A DNA stretch of 64,000 nt from Aureisphaera galaxeae (GCF_028561275.1 NZ_JAQQTF010000002.1:186001-250000), one strand, 5' to 3'. Positions 8,399 through 18,056 are shown, counted from the stretch's first letter. The notes: a model not told the origin generated them from the sequence alone. Numbers and translations are program-made.

Positions 8399-11254
8399 AT
8401 GAAACATGTATTAGGAGCTCTTTTCTTGCTGTTTTTCAGCGGTTTCACAATCGCGCAGGAAGCAGTGGTGAAGGGAAGAGTGGTGGATACCAATTCCAAT
8501 GAGCCAATTTTGGGTGCACAAATTCGCATTCAAGGGAGCAATTTGGAGGCGCAAACCGACGATAACGGGTTGTTTTCCATCACAGGAATGGATCTCCCTC
8601 AAGGAGAACAAATCTTAATTGTAAATAAGGAAGATTACCTGTTGCAGCGCATACCCATTACCATTCAGAATGGTAGCACGGTAAATCTGGATCCCATTCT
8701 TTTACAGTTGGATCTCACCGAAGTAGAGGCCCAGATTGGAATTATTAGTCTTTCCGACAACGAATTGAACCAAGACGAAGGTACTTCTTTTAACATCTCA
8801 GGATTACTACAGGCCTCGCGCGATGTGTTCTTAAATGCAGCTGCGTTCGACTTTAGCGCTACCTTCTTCCGTCCAAGAGGATTGGACAATGCCAATGGAA
8901 AGGTATTGATTAACGGTATCGAAATGAACAAGCAATTCAACGGTCGCCCACAATGGGGGAACTGGGGTGGATTGAACGATGTGCAGCGTAACCGTGAATT
9001 CACCATGGGACTTAAGGCTAACGAATATACCTTCGGGGATTTAGCCGGTACCACCAACATTATCATGAGAGCTTCCCAATACCGTGAAGGCGGGCGGGTT
9101 TCTTATGCCATGGCTAATAGAAGTTACGAAGGCCGTATCATGGGAACCTATAATAGTGGTCTATTAGGAAGCGGATGGGCTTACTCTGTTTCGGCGGCAA
9201 GACGCTTTGGGGACGAAGGGTATATAGACGGAACCTTGTACGATGCGAATTCGTTCTTTGCTTCTGTAGAGAAAAAATTGAATGACGATCATAGCATTAA
9301 CTTTTCGGCTTTCTACACGCCTAATAGAAGAGGTCGTTCTACGGCAATTACCCAAGAGAATAGGGATCTTAAAGGGATTCGATACAATCCCAACTGGGGA
9401 TTCCAAGATGGGGAAATAAGAAACAGTAGAACCCGTGAGATTGAAGAGCCAGTAATCATGTTGAACCATTACTGGAACATTTCAGATAACACCTCTTTAA
9501 ATACCAATGTTGGGTACCAATTCGGAACGATAAAGAATAGTCGAATTGATAACAACGGAACACGTTTGGTAACCATCGATGGACAAGACTTTTTTGCTGG
9601 AGGAGCTAGAAACCCTCTGGGGAACTACTACCAATTATTACCTAGTTATCATTTGAGAAATGAGAATCCTACGGAGTTCGAATTCCAACAAGCGTATTTG
9701 GCACAGCAGGAGTTCATTAACAATGGGCAGATCAACTGGAATTCGTTGTACGAAGCCAATATCGATGGAGCTACAGGATTGGCTAGAAATGCTACCTACA
9801 TCATCCAGAACGATGTAAATGAAGACACACAGTTAACCTTCAACACGATTTTAGATACTAGAATCAATGAAAACATCACCTTGAATGCCAGTGCTTCTTA
9901 CCGTACCTTGAAAAGTGAAAACTATGCAGAGGTAGAGGACCTTTTAGGAAGTACAGGATACCTGGATATCGATAACTTTGCTGAAGCTGCTGCGGAGGAT
10001 GCTACCGATGAGCTACAAAGCAACTTGGCACAGAGTGATATTAGAAACCCTAATAGAATTGTTACTGAAGGCGATCGCTACAAGTACAACTACGATCTAA
10101 ACGCAGATGTATTCACAGGATTCGCACAGGCTCAGTTTAAGTACAATACGGTAGATTTCTACCTAGGTGCTACTGTGAGTCAAACTACATACCAAAGAAC
10201 GGGATTGTATGAAAACGGAAACTTCCCAGGAGCCGAATCTTTCGGAGATAGTGAGGAGTTGAGTTTCACCAATTTCGGAGCCAAAGGAGGTTTGGTCTAC
10301 AAAGTTACCGGACGTCACTTAATTGACTTGAACGCCGGGTACTTCACCAAAGCACCGACTTTGAGAAATTCCTTCACGAATGCCAGACAGAACAACAATA
10401 CTGTAACGGGTCTTACTGAAGAGAAAGTCCAAGCCTTGGACTTGAGTTACATTTACCGTTCTCCTATCGTGAAGGCAAGGGTTACCGGATTCTATAACAC
10501 TATTCAAGATCAAACGGAAATTGGGTTCTACTTTACTGAGAACCTTTCTGGATTGGGAATAGAGCAAGATGCCTTCGTTCAAGAAGTATTGACCGGAATC
10601 GATACCCGCAGAATGGGAGTTGAGGTAGGTATTGAAGCGCAGGTAACGCCAACCGTGAAGGTGAAAGGTGCTGCTTCTGTGGGTCAGAACATATTCACCA
10701 ACAACCCGAACCTATATCTGAACAGTGATGATTTCTCTGGCGACCTTACCTTTGGTGATGGTACTGCCAAATTGAAGGACCTTCACGTGGCAGGTGGACC
10801 CGAAAGAGCTTACCAAATAGGAATGGAATACCGCGATCCAGATTTCTGGTGGGTTGGGGTAACTGGAAACTATTTCTCCAATGCTTATATCGACGTAAAC
10901 AACCTGGCGAGAACTTCGAATTTTACCAGCGATTTCGATGGACAAACATTCAATGATTATGATGAAGAAATCGCAAGAGAACTATTGCAACAAGAGCAAT
11001 TCGATAGTTATCCATTGGTAAACGTAGTAGGAGGTAAGTCTTGGAAGATCAAGCAATATTTCGTTGGGTTCTTTGCTACCATCAACAACGTATTCGGAGA
11101 AGAATTTATAACCGGCGGATTTGAGCAAGGGAGGAACACGAATTACCGTGATGTCCTTACCGATAAGTCACGACCTAACGGACCTGTTTTTGGGCCGAGG
11201 TACTTCTTCGGAAACGGAACCACGTATTACGTTAATGTATACGTACGATTTTAA
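8399..11254 (+). CDS. TonB-dependent receptor with carboxypeptidase-regulatory N-domain
   Basis: This is a 951-residue outer-membrane receptor. A signal peptide (MKHVLGALFLLFFSGFTIAQ) is followed by a CarboxypepD_reg-like domain (about 22-110, VVKGRVVDTNSNEPILGAQI), a plug (about 115-225, RPRGLDNANGKVLINGIEMN and AGTTNIIMRA) and a barrel that ends YYVNVYVRF. The ligand is unknown. It lies 36 bases before a DUF5689 lipoprotein gene and is divergent from a secreted EEP phosphodiesterase; I infer that the three act on the same substrate, with nucleic-acid fragments or organic phosphate the simplest guess. It is paralogous to the receptor at 3988. There is no SusD-like partner, but the lipoprotein may take that surface role. 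Confidence 0.92.
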   Translation: MKHVLGALFLLFFSGFTIAQEAVVKGRVVDTNSNEPILGAQIRIQGSNLEAQTDDNGLFSITGMDLPQGEQILIVNKEDYLLQRIPITIQNGSTVNLDPILLQLDLTEVEAQIGIISLSDNELNQDEGTSFNISGLLQASRDVFLNAAAFDFSATFFRPRGLDNANGKVLINGIEMNKQFNGRPQWGNWGGLNDVQRNREFTMGLKANEYTFGDLAGTTNIIMRASQYREGGRVSYAMANRSYEGRIMGTYNSGLLGSGWAYSVSAARRFGDEGYIDGTLYDANSFFASVEKKLNDDHSINFSAFYTPNRRGRSTAITQENRDLKGIRYNPNWGFQDGEIRNSRTREIEEPVIMLNHYWNISDNTSLNTNVGYQFGTIKNSRIDNNGTRLVTIDGQDFFAGGARNPLGNYYQLLPSYHLRNENPTEFEFQQAYLAQQEFINNGQINWNSLYEANIDGATGLARNATYIIQNDVNEDTQLTFNTILDTRINENITLNASASYRTLKSENYAEVEDLLGSTGYLDIDNFAEAAAEDATDELQSNLAQSDIRNPNRIVTEGDRYKYNYDLNADVFTGFAQAQFKYNTVDFYLGATVSQTTYQRTGLYENGNFPGAESFGDSEELSFTNFGAKGGLVYKVTGRHLIDLNAGYFTKAPTLRNSFTNARQNNNTVTGLTEEKVQALDLSYIYRSPIVKARVTGFYNTIQDQTEIGFYFTENLSGLGIEQDAFVQEVLTGIDTRRMGVEVGIEAQVTPTVKVKGAASVGQNIFTNNPNLYLNSDDFSGDLTFGDGTAKLKDLHVAGGPERAYQIGMEYRDPDFWWVGVTGNYFSNAYIDVNNLARTSNFTSDFDGQTFNDYDEEIARELLQQEQFDSYPLVNVVGGKSWKIKQYFVGFFATINNVFGEEFITGGFEQGRNTNYRDVLTDKSRPNGPVFGPRYFFGNGTTYYVNVYVRF

Positions 11255-11290
11255 TTAAACAATTCAGCAAAAAAATAATATCCATATAAC

Positions 11291-12760
11291 ATGAAACATT
11301 CAAACATTTATAAACTGATCTTGTTCCTGATGGTAGTAACCTTTGTTACTTCCTGTGTGGAGGACGATGAATTCGGAACACCCGATCTTACCGTAAACGA
11401 TCCGCAATTGGAGACCACTCCAATTTCTATCGATGCATTGTACGGGCAATTCTTGCAGGATGCCATCGACGCGGTAGATGACCTTGGGGTAGATCCTAGC
11501 GATCCAAATTATGATGAGGTGCTTGCCGGGGTACTTTTAGACCTTAAAGTGACCTTTGACGAAGGAACAAACTATATTGAAGGATACGTAATTTCGAGTG
11601 ATGAGGCTGGAAACTTTTTCGAAGAAATCATTCTTCAGAACGCTCCTGCCAATCCAACGCGTGGGGTACGTTTCTTAATCGACGTAAACCCATTATTTAC
11701 AAGTTATGATTTAGGAAGAAAGGTATTTGTTAAGCTAGACGGTCTTTCTATGGGAATCTCTAATGGAGTATTTACGATTGGAGTATTGGATGCAAACGAC
11801 CTAGAGAAAGTAGCCTCTTCCCAGTTGGAAGAAACGTTACTTCGTTCTTCTGAAGTTGCTACATTGGAGCCACTTCCTATCACCTTCTCAGACTTTTCGG
11901 CTGATTTAACGAACCTATACGTTCGTTTGAGTGATGTTCAGTTTAACCGTAACCAAGTATTGGGAGAGGATGCCTTGACGTATGCTGCGGAGCCTACCGA
12001 TGAGTTCGACGGAGAGCGTATTTTGGAAAGCTGTTCTACCGGTGCGAACATCATCTTTAGCACCAGTACCTTTGCAGACTTTAAAGCAATTAACTTGCCT
12101 TCAGGAAGAGGAACGATGGACGGAATTTTCACCTACAACTTCTTTGGAGATACTTTCAATATGGTGATCAACGATCCTTCTTTCGTCAACTTCGACAGTG
12201 CCGATCGTTGCGACCCCGATGTATACGAATGTAATGAGCCTAGTGGTGGTGGATCCGATATTTTCTTCGAAAACTTTGAGCAGTTCAATGCGATCGAAGA
12301 TTACGTAGACCAAGGATGGACCAACGTGAACACTGCAAACTCGAATGGAGAGCTTTGGGTGATCGGAAACTTTAGTAACAACAACTACGCTCAAATTTCT
12401 GGATTTAACTCTGGAGAGGATATTATCGATACATGGTTAATTACACCGGCCATCGATATGTCTGCTACTACAGGAGAAGAACTTTCTTTCGATATTCAGG
12501 TGAATTTCGACAATGGGGAGATCCTAACGGTATTGTTCTCTAACGACTTTACTGGAGATCCAACAACCGCGACTTGGTTCCAATTGGATGCTGACATTCC
12601 AGAAGGACCTTCTGGTGGGTTTGGTGATTTCGAGCCTGTAGGGCCTATTAACGTATCTTGTGTAGAAGGAAGCATGTATGTTGCTTTCCGTTACCAAGGA
12701 AGCGACCCAGATGCTACAACGCGTTACCATATAGACAACCTAACGGTTACCGGTAACTAA
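11291..12760 (+). CDS. DUF5689 / choice-of-anchor J surface lipoprotein
   Basis: This 489-residue lipoprotein has a signal peptide with lipobox TSC (FLMVVTFVTSCVEDDEF), so it should be anchored by its cysteine, probably in the outer membrane. The acidic residues right after the cysteine (VEDDE) resemble lipoprotein export signals for surface display. Residues about 40-310 read as a DUF5689 domain, a beta-rich family of unknown function found beside TonB receptors. Residues about 325-489 (DIFFENFEQF ... DTWLITPAIDMS ... RYHIDNLTVTG) form a choice-of-anchor J, jelly-roll domain that usually binds ligands. It is the second gene of the receptor operon. Its job as a substrate-capturing partner is inferred from context only. 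Confidence 0.85.
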   Translation: MKHSNIYKLILFLMVVTFVTSCVEDDEFGTPDLTVNDPQLETTPISIDALYGQFLQDAIDAVDDLGVDPSDPNYDEVLAGVLLDLKVTFDEGTNYIEGYVISSDEAGNFFEEIILQNAPANPTRGVRFLIDVNPLFTSYDLGRKVFVKLDGLSMGISNGVFTIGVLDANDLEKVASSQLEETLLRSSEVATLEPLPITFSDFSADLTNLYVRLSDVQFNRNQVLGEDALTYAAEPTDEFDGERILESCSTGANIIFSTSTFADFKAINLPSGRGTMDGIFTYNFFGDTFNMVINDPSFVNFDSADRCDPDVYECNEPSGGGSDIFFENFEQFNAIEDYVDQGWTNVNTANSNGELWVIGNFSNNNYAQISGFNSGEDIIDTWLITPAIDMSATTGEELSFDIQVNFDNGEILTVLFSNDFTGDPTTATWFQLDADIPEGPSGGFGDFEPVGPINVSCVEGSMYVAFRYQGSDPDATTRYHIDNLTVTGN

Positions 12761-12784
12761 GGAAACACATAAAGCAAATTATAG

Positions 12785-12815
12785 AAAAGCGTCTCGAAAG
12801 AGGCGCTTTTTTTAT
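12785..12815. terminator. Terminator shared by convergent genes
   Basis: AAAAGCGTCTC pairs with GAGGCGCTTTT (one G-U pair) around a GAAA tetraloop and is followed by more T residues. It ends the DUF5689 operon and lies at the very end of the convergent hydrolase gene. Confidence 0.9.
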
Positions 12816-14185
12816 GGGGAAACAAATCGTTTGGCCACGAGATTCATGGCGGGTTTGAATTCTATACTGAAACTGGTATTATCCCCGTGGGTCATACTGC
12901 CTTGCCATTCCCAAATATGAACTCCATGAAACCAGGGTTGTTTCCAAACAGTGTTGAAAAAGGATTCATAGCAATGATACTGCTCCTTTTTTGAAATTTT
13001 GGAAAACCAATGCGAAAAGCTGCCCCATTCCCAAGGGATACGGGAAGTGCCTTGTAATGAACGATAACCCATTTCGGTGAACAGCACGGGTTTTTGGAAA
13101 CGATCACTCACTTCTTTCATTTCTGAAATAAAAGGCTGCCAAGCATCTTCTAATTGCTCCAAGGAAGGGTTGCCTCCATCACTCAAAGGAAAGTAAGCCT
13201 GAATCCCAATATAGTCCAATTCACTCCAAAAGGGCACTTCCTGATACTCTCGGTTCCAATTGGCTGCATAGGTGAGCTTACCCGTATATACTGTTTTCAC
13301 ATTCTGAATAAAAGCCGACCATTTTTCGGGCTTTTCCCGTACGGTGGATTCCAATTCGGTTCCCACACAAAACTGTTCGAAGCCCAGGTCTTGGGCAATT
13401 TGGGCGTACATGAGCATGACCTTTTCATAGTTGTCGAACCAAAGGTCCCATTGGTCGCTGTCATTCATTTCAATGTTCGAGCGCCATTTGCCGGGCACAT
13501 TTTCGCGCATCCAGATGTGTGGTTTCAACATGATCCGAATGCCGTATTTGTCGCATTCCTCCTTGATCTGGGTATACCGCTCCTTGGTTTCCTGAAATCG
13601 AACTTCGGAAGGAATTCCCATTTCTGGCTCATTGTAATTGGCTTGCCAGATAAAGGGGGTGAGCGTAATCCATTCGAAATTATGTGTCTTTAGCTTTTCA
13701 ATGTCGTTGAGGTTGGATGCGATATTAAAGGTATGGATGCCTCGCTGTTTGTCGTCTTGAGCTTCGAAATCTTGTATGTAAGATGATGAGTTCTCTACGG
13801 TATGATCCCATGTGTAGTCGAACGATTCTGAAAGACGATAGTATTGTAGGCTTTCTTTGATGGTAAATAAGAGAAGTAAGGGAAGGATAACTTTTAAGCT
13901 TAGACCTATAAGAAGTCCTTTGGTGCCTTTTTTACGATAGTTGGAGATCAAACCTTTCACCAAAAGAAACAATAGAAAAGGAATGAGCAAAAGGATCCAA
14001 TAAAACGGATGGCTTAAGATGTTGAGGCATACTTCTACCAAGATACTCCAAGCCTGCTTTAGGGTACGGCCATTCCCAACATAAATGAGCAGGAATAGTA
14101 CCACCCAAGAAATGAGAAAGGTGATTCCGTAAAAGACAAGGAACCTTTGTGCTTGTTTTTTTAGCTTTACCTTGTTGAGTTGCAT
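12812..14185 (-). CDS. Membrane-anchored glycoside hydrolase, GH113-like
   Basis: This 457-residue protein has three N-terminal transmembrane helices (about 15-37, 57-75 and 88-108) and then a roughly 330-residue TIM-barrel domain. The barrel resembles GH113 beta-mannanases: RGIHTFNIASN near the start, IMLKPHIWM in the middle, a GTELEST motif (about residue 275) in the place of the acid/base Glu, and FTEMGYRS (about residue 370) in the place of the nucleophile Glu, then HGVHIWEWQG. Both Glu residues are present, so it may be active on mannan-like or other beta-glycans at the inner membrane, facing the periplasm if the topology is N-in with three helices. The three-helix anchor is unusual for the family. 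It stands alone, without other carbohydrate genes. Confidence 0.8.
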   Translation of the reverse strand: MQLNKVKLKKQAQRFLVFYGITFLISWVVLFLLIYVGNGRTLKQAWSILVEVCLNILSHPFYWILLLIPFLLFLLVKGLISNYRKKGTKGLLIGLSLKVILPLLLLFTIKESLQYYRLSESFDYTWDHTVENSSSYIQDFEAQDDKQRGIHTFNIASNLNDIEKLKTHNFEWITLTPFIWQANYNEPEMGIPSEVRFQETKERYTQIKEECDKYGIRIMLKPHIWMRENVPGKWRSNIEMNDSDQWDLWFDNYEKVMLMYAQIAQDLGFEQFCVGTELESTVREKPEKWSAFIQNVKTVYTGKLTYAANWNREYQEVPFWSELDYIGIQAYFPLSDGGNPSLEQLEDAWQPFISEMKEVSDRFQKPVLFTEMGYRSLQGTSRIPWEWGSFSHWFSKISKKEQYHCYESFFNTVWKQPWFHGVHIWEWQGSMTHGDNTSFSIEFKPAMNLVAKRFVSP

Positions 14186-14286
14186 GGGCTATGCTTTTTC
14201 CATTAGTAGTCAATCCCAAGATTTTGATACAAATTATGGATTGTTTTTGCTTTTCGCTTTGTAACCCGCAAAAGTTGAATAGGGAT

Positions 14287-14296
14287 CAAATATTTG
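14287..14296. promoter_or_regulatory. Palindrome between divergent genes
   Basis: CAAATATTTG is a perfect 10-bp palindrome, flanked by GAT on the left and CATC on the right so the symmetry nearly extends to 17 bases. It lies between the hydrolase (start 14185) and peroxidase (start 14396) genes and could be an operator; this is a guess from symmetry alone. Confidence 0.25.
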
Positions 14297-14395
14297 CATC
14301 CGGCTAGTTTTTAGGTATAACTTACCCCAATAAATTACTATCTTGGAATCGAATCCAAAAAGATAACGCCCAATCCGAATCAATAACCTAACATT

Positions 14396-15784
14396 ATGAA
14401 AAAGATACTGGTAAATGTAACGCTTCTATTGGGTTTTGGATGGTTATTTATTAGTGCTACCGTCGATTTGGATAACCTTTTCAATTATGCCAACCAGGAG
14501 GTTCCAGACTATATTACAGAGGACAATACCGATGGAAATCCCATAGATGATAAAACAGCGACCCTAGGTCGTGTACTTTTCTATGATAAGAACCTTTCCA
14601 GTACTAATACCATAGCCTGCGCCAGTTGCCATATCCAAGAACGAGCCTTTGGGGATCCCGCAGTTCAGAGTGTCGGGGTGAATGGGCTTACGGGAAGGCA
14701 TTCTATGCGCTTGGTAAATCCTAGGTTCGCACACGAACATCATTTCTTTTGGGACGAACGGGCCGAAACCTTGGAAGACCAAACCACCCAACCCATACAA
14801 GATCATATAGAAATGGGTTATAGCGGAACCAATGGAGATCCTACGATGGAGGATCTTATAAATCATTTGGAAAGCCTTGATTATTACAACACGCTTTTCG
14901 AATTTGCTTTTGGTGATACAGAGATTACAGAAAACCGTTTGAAATTGGCACTAGCCCAATTTATGCGAAGCATGCAATCTTTCGATTCCCGATTCGATGA
15001 AGGGATGGCATTAGTAGACAACTACACAGAACCTTTTCCAAATTTTACACCCCAAGAGAATATGGGGAAAAGCTTGTTTATTAACACGCCCAATGAGGGA
15101 GCGGGTTGTGCAGATTGTCATTTCCCTCCAGAATTTTCTATTACGACCAATACCCAGAACAATGGAGTGATAGGTGTTGCTGGAATGCCCGGTGAGATCG
15201 ATTTAACAAATACCAAGCCGCCCACCTTACGGGATTTGGTAAACCCCGATGGTACCTTAAACAGTCCCTTAATGCACGATGGAAGTTTTAACAGCCTTAT
15301 GCAGGTGGTGAATCATTACAACGCAATTCCCGACAATCCTGAAAATACCAGTTTAGATGGACGATTAACGGACCTTAATGGAGATCCACAACAGCTCAAT
15401 CTTTCTGAAGCCCAAAAACAAGCCCTCGTTGCCTTTTTAAGAACACTTACCGGTTCGGATATTTATACCAATGAAAAATGGTCCGATCCCTTCGATCCCG
15501 ATGGTTCTATAACCATTATCGGAGGTACTTTGGGTATTTCTGAAGCGAGTTTGGCCCCTTTCGTTTCCATTTCGCCCAACCCTGTGGATAGCAACGCTGC
15601 CATTGAAACTAATCTGGGTCAACTCAAATTATGGGTGTACAGCAGTACTGGAAAGTTGTTGTCGTACCAAGAAGCCCATACTCGAATCACCTTGGATTTT
15701 AGCAACAAAGCTTCTGGATTGTACTTCGTAAAAATAATGACCGAAGATGGCTTGCAAATAACCAAGCGTTTGCTCAAGAAGTGA
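14396..15784 (+). CDS. Di-heme cytochrome c peroxidase with T9SS sorting domain
   Basis: This is a 462-residue exported protein of the CcpA/MauG family, which uses two c-type hemes to reduce hydrogen peroxide or to oxidise a substrate. The heme sites are CASCH at residues 75-79 and CADCH at 238-242. A signal peptide spans roughly residues 1-23. Family blocks include GRVLFYDKNLS just before the first heme, FFWDERAETLEDQ, and PTLRDLV ... MHDGSFNSLMQVV. The last 75 residues or so (SISPNPVDSNAAIE ... ASGLYFVKIMTEDG ... KRLLKK) are a type A T9SS sorting domain, so the enzyme is predicted to be exported across the outer membrane rather than kept in the periplasm like classical CcpA. It has no obvious operon partner. 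Confidence 0.92.
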   Translation: MKKILVNVTLLLGFGWLFISATVDLDNLFNYANQEVPDYITEDNTDGNPIDDKTATLGRVLFYDKNLSSTNTIACASCHIQERAFGDPAVQSVGVNGLTGRHSMRLVNPRFAHEHHFFWDERAETLEDQTTQPIQDHIEMGYSGTNGDPTMEDLINHLESLDYYNTLFEFAFGDTEITENRLKLALAQFMRSMQSFDSRFDEGMALVDNYTEPFPNFTPQENMGKSLFINTPNEGAGCADCHFPPEFSITTNTQNNGVIGVAGMPGEIDLTNTKPPTLRDLVNPDGTLNSPLMHDGSFNSLMQVVNHYNAIPDNPENTSLDGRLTDLNGDPQQLNLSEAQKQALVAFLRTLTGSDIYTNEKWSDPFDPDGSITIIGGTLGISEASLAPFVSISPNPVDSNAAIETNLGQLKLWVYSSTGKLLSYQEAHTRITLDFSNKASGLYFVKIMTEDGLQITKRLLKK

Positions 15785-15887
15785 GACATTAAAGGTTCTC
15801 CTTAAAATCCAAACACGCTTCCACTTTATCTTCTAAAAAGACACAATTATAGCTAAGCTTATTAGCGAAACATTAACAGCTAAAGCA

Positions 15888-15913
15888 CTTATTTTTAGAT
15901 TATTTAAAATAAG
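15888..15913. repeat. A+T-rich inverted repeat upstream of membrane protein gene
   Basis: CTTATTTT (15888-15895) is the exact reverse complement of AAAATAAG (15906-15913) with a 10-nt loop. It lies 60 bases before the next start codon. It could be a weak terminator of the peroxidase transcript or an operator. Confidence 0.3.
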
Positions 15914-15973
15914 AAAGCGTAAATTTAATAGATGTAAAATTATACGTTACAACTGAAATTTACGAACGAAGAA

Positions 15974-17605
15974 ATGCAACCCGAACGCCTCAATTTTTAT
16001 TCGTTTTTCACCAAATATTCGCTCATGGAGGATTACGGGTTCAGTTCGGGTCTTATAAGCCGTTTGTTCCGAAAAATATTGCCCATTGTCCCCGAAGCAC
16101 ACACGATCGAATATATATTGCTAAAGGAAGAAGATCCTGTTCCTTATGCACTGAATCTTCTGGATTTCGGAACATTATCGAATGGTGTTATCTCCAATCA
16201 GTTGGATCTTAGTATCAAGGCACTTTGCTCCAAGGTCATTGCATTTGGGTTGGATAGCAATATTAAAGGCAAGTACAGTTTCCTTCAGTTAAATTCAAAA
16301 CCCTTCGAAACGTTGCTTGAAAAAGTAAATCACCTTACACAATGCAAAAGGGAAGAGATTGAAGGGATTACCGCTTCATTAAAGGCCATAGAGTCATTGA
16401 TTACCGATCTGCGGAAAAACAAAAATAAGATTGGAACCAATTTTCACCTTACCATTACTACAAGAAGAATTTTAGAATACACCCGTAGAATAAAAGAGTT
16501 ACTACACCTTAAACAGAATATCGAATCGAAAGAAGCATGGGAGCACCTATTTCTAAAATACATTGCCTATGCAGAGCATAAGAATAGCATAAGACGTTAT
16601 ATCGATAGACATTCTGATTTGGTGGCTTTAGAAATTATAGAGCATACGTCCAACAAGGGGGAGAAGTACATAGCCGAAGGCAGAAAGGGATATTGGAATT
16701 TCTTTTACAGGTCGCTATTGGGAGGCGGTTTAATTTCGGTATTTGCCCTGTTCAAAATCATGATAGATTCCTATCAATTACCCCAATTGAACAATGCCTA
16801 TTGGTACAGTATAAATTATGCGCTCTGTTTCGTGCTGGTGAAAAAGGTAGGAGGTATCATTGCGACCAAGCAACCTGCGATGACGGCATCTACTATTGCT
16901 AAGAACATAGACAAACAGGATGATCTTAAAATCGATTCGATTCAAAGTATCACTATCCTTGTAAAAAAAGTGTTCCGAAGTCAGTTCGTTTCTATCCTAG
17001 GTAATTTTATTATGGCATTAATGCTTGCAGGAATCATTATGTATTCTTTACGTGCTTTTGGTGCGGAAAATTTCACACGGGCTGTTGATTCCGAATATCT
17101 TATCCAAAATGCCGTACCCAGTTTCGGCTTGCTGTTCTTTTCTGCGGTGGCCGGTTTGTTCCTTGCATTATCTGGTTTGGTGTCGGGATATTTCGACAAC
17201 AAAGCGGTGGCTTCAAATTTTGCATATCGCATTCAGAACAGTAGTTTGTTTTTCAATAGTAAAAGACTCGCGCGTTACGTAGAAAAGAAGGCAGGTGCCA
17301 TTCTGGGGAATATATCCCTTGGTTTTTTTCTGGGGTCGGCATTTTTATTGAGCAATCTCTTACCCTTTTCCATAGATATTAGACATATTGCCTTTAGTTC
17401 GGCCAATGTGGGATACGCCGTTATGAACCAAGATTTTAATATGAGCATGATCCTCTTGGCGCTGTCGGGTGCTCTTCTTATCGGTTTGGTAAATCTTATT
17501 GTTAGTTTTTCAATTACGCTGTATTTGGCATTGAAATCTCGGGGTGCCAGTTTCAGGCTTGTTCCCAAAATACTTACGAATCTTTTCCGTAGTCCATCTC
17601 AATAA
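15974..17605 (+). CDS. Membrane protein of the 'site-specific recombinase' (Gcr) family
   Basis: This 543-residue protein matches the family named after the Neisseria gonorrhoeae gcr gene. The N-terminal half is soluble and helical (about 1-240). The C-terminal half has around five or six transmembrane helices, for example LLGGGLISVFALFKIMI, ILGNFIMALMLAGIIMYSL, FGLLFFSAVAGLFLALSGLV and a last helix near ALLIGLVNLIVSF, with conserved segments GAILGNISLGFFLGSAF and DIRHIAFSSANVGYA between them. The topology makes a DNA-recombining role implausible, so the family name is best treated as historical. There are no integrase, serine-recombinase or transposase motifs and no flanking repeats. It appears as a single gene. 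Confidence 0.72.
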   Translation: MQPERLNFYSFFTKYSLMEDYGFSSGLISRLFRKILPIVPEAHTIEYILLKEEDPVPYALNLLDFGTLSNGVISNQLDLSIKALCSKVIAFGLDSNIKGKYSFLQLNSKPFETLLEKVNHLTQCKREEIEGITASLKAIESLITDLRKNKNKIGTNFHLTITTRRILEYTRRIKELLHLKQNIESKEAWEHLFLKYIAYAEHKNSIRRYIDRHSDLVALEIIEHTSNKGEKYIAEGRKGYWNFFYRSLLGGGLISVFALFKIMIDSYQLPQLNNAYWYSINYALCFVLVKKVGGIIATKQPAMTASTIAKNIDKQDDLKIDSIQSITILVKKVFRSQFVSILGNFIMALMLAGIIMYSLRAFGAENFTRAVDSEYLIQNAVPSFGLLFFSAVAGLFLALSGLVSGYFDNKAVASNFAYRIQNSSLFFNSKRLARYVEKKAGAILGNISLGFFLGSAFLLSNLLPFSIDIRHIAFSSANVGYAVMNQDFNMSMILLALSGALLIGLVNLIVSFSITLYLALKSRGASFRLVPKILTNLFRSPSQ

Positions 17606-18056
17606 TGGATATCATATGGTGATAAAAAAGGACCGGAAATACACCCACCAGTCCCAAGGGTAACCAAATCACCAAGCTCCATTGCCAACTTCATGGTCTT
17701 GTGTATTTAGGGCAAGCCGGCGAAATTTTCCTTATGGGTCGGGGTCCAAGTGATCTGAGAATAACAGAAGAACAGTTTTGACAAAATTTTTGATTCGTTC
17801 CATACAATCTGCCATCCAGAACTCTAACTTTCTTTGGTTTTTGTTATCAGCTTGCATAATCTCCATAGCGTGTAGGTTTGTATACGATAAGTATATACTC
17901 TAAGTAGGGATATACCTATTCGTTTTTTGATTAATGATGCTGCTAAAGTCACTGGAAATGAGATGGTAGCAAAAAATGTCCTATACCATTATTATACTAT
18001 AGTAGTAGATTCTTATACTAATTACACTACTTTAGGGGAGCAAATAATTGTGAGAT
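17606..18056. other. 451-bp spacer without a clear gene
   Basis: The spacer is A+T rich and holds the short palindrome AGTATATACT near 17890 and several TATA-like runs. On the minus strand a stop-free run of 38 codons (17574-17687) would encode a hydrophobic peptide with WSLVIWLPLGLVGVFPVLF, overlapping the end of the upstream gene; it lacks an ATG. On the plus strand a TTG-started frame from 17927 runs into the next gene and looks spurious. No terminator or clear promoter was found. Confidence 0.5.

Noticed and set aside
15974-17605. Possible mobile element because of the 'recombinase' family
   Set aside because: There are no terminal repeats, target duplications or integrase motifs, and the protein is membrane embedded.
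17574-17687. Minus-strand 38-codon hydrophobic frame (WSLVIWLPLGLVGVFPVLF)
   Set aside because: It could be a small membrane protein with a TTG or GTG start, but it lacks an ATG and overlaps the upstream gene, so it is not called without conservation data.
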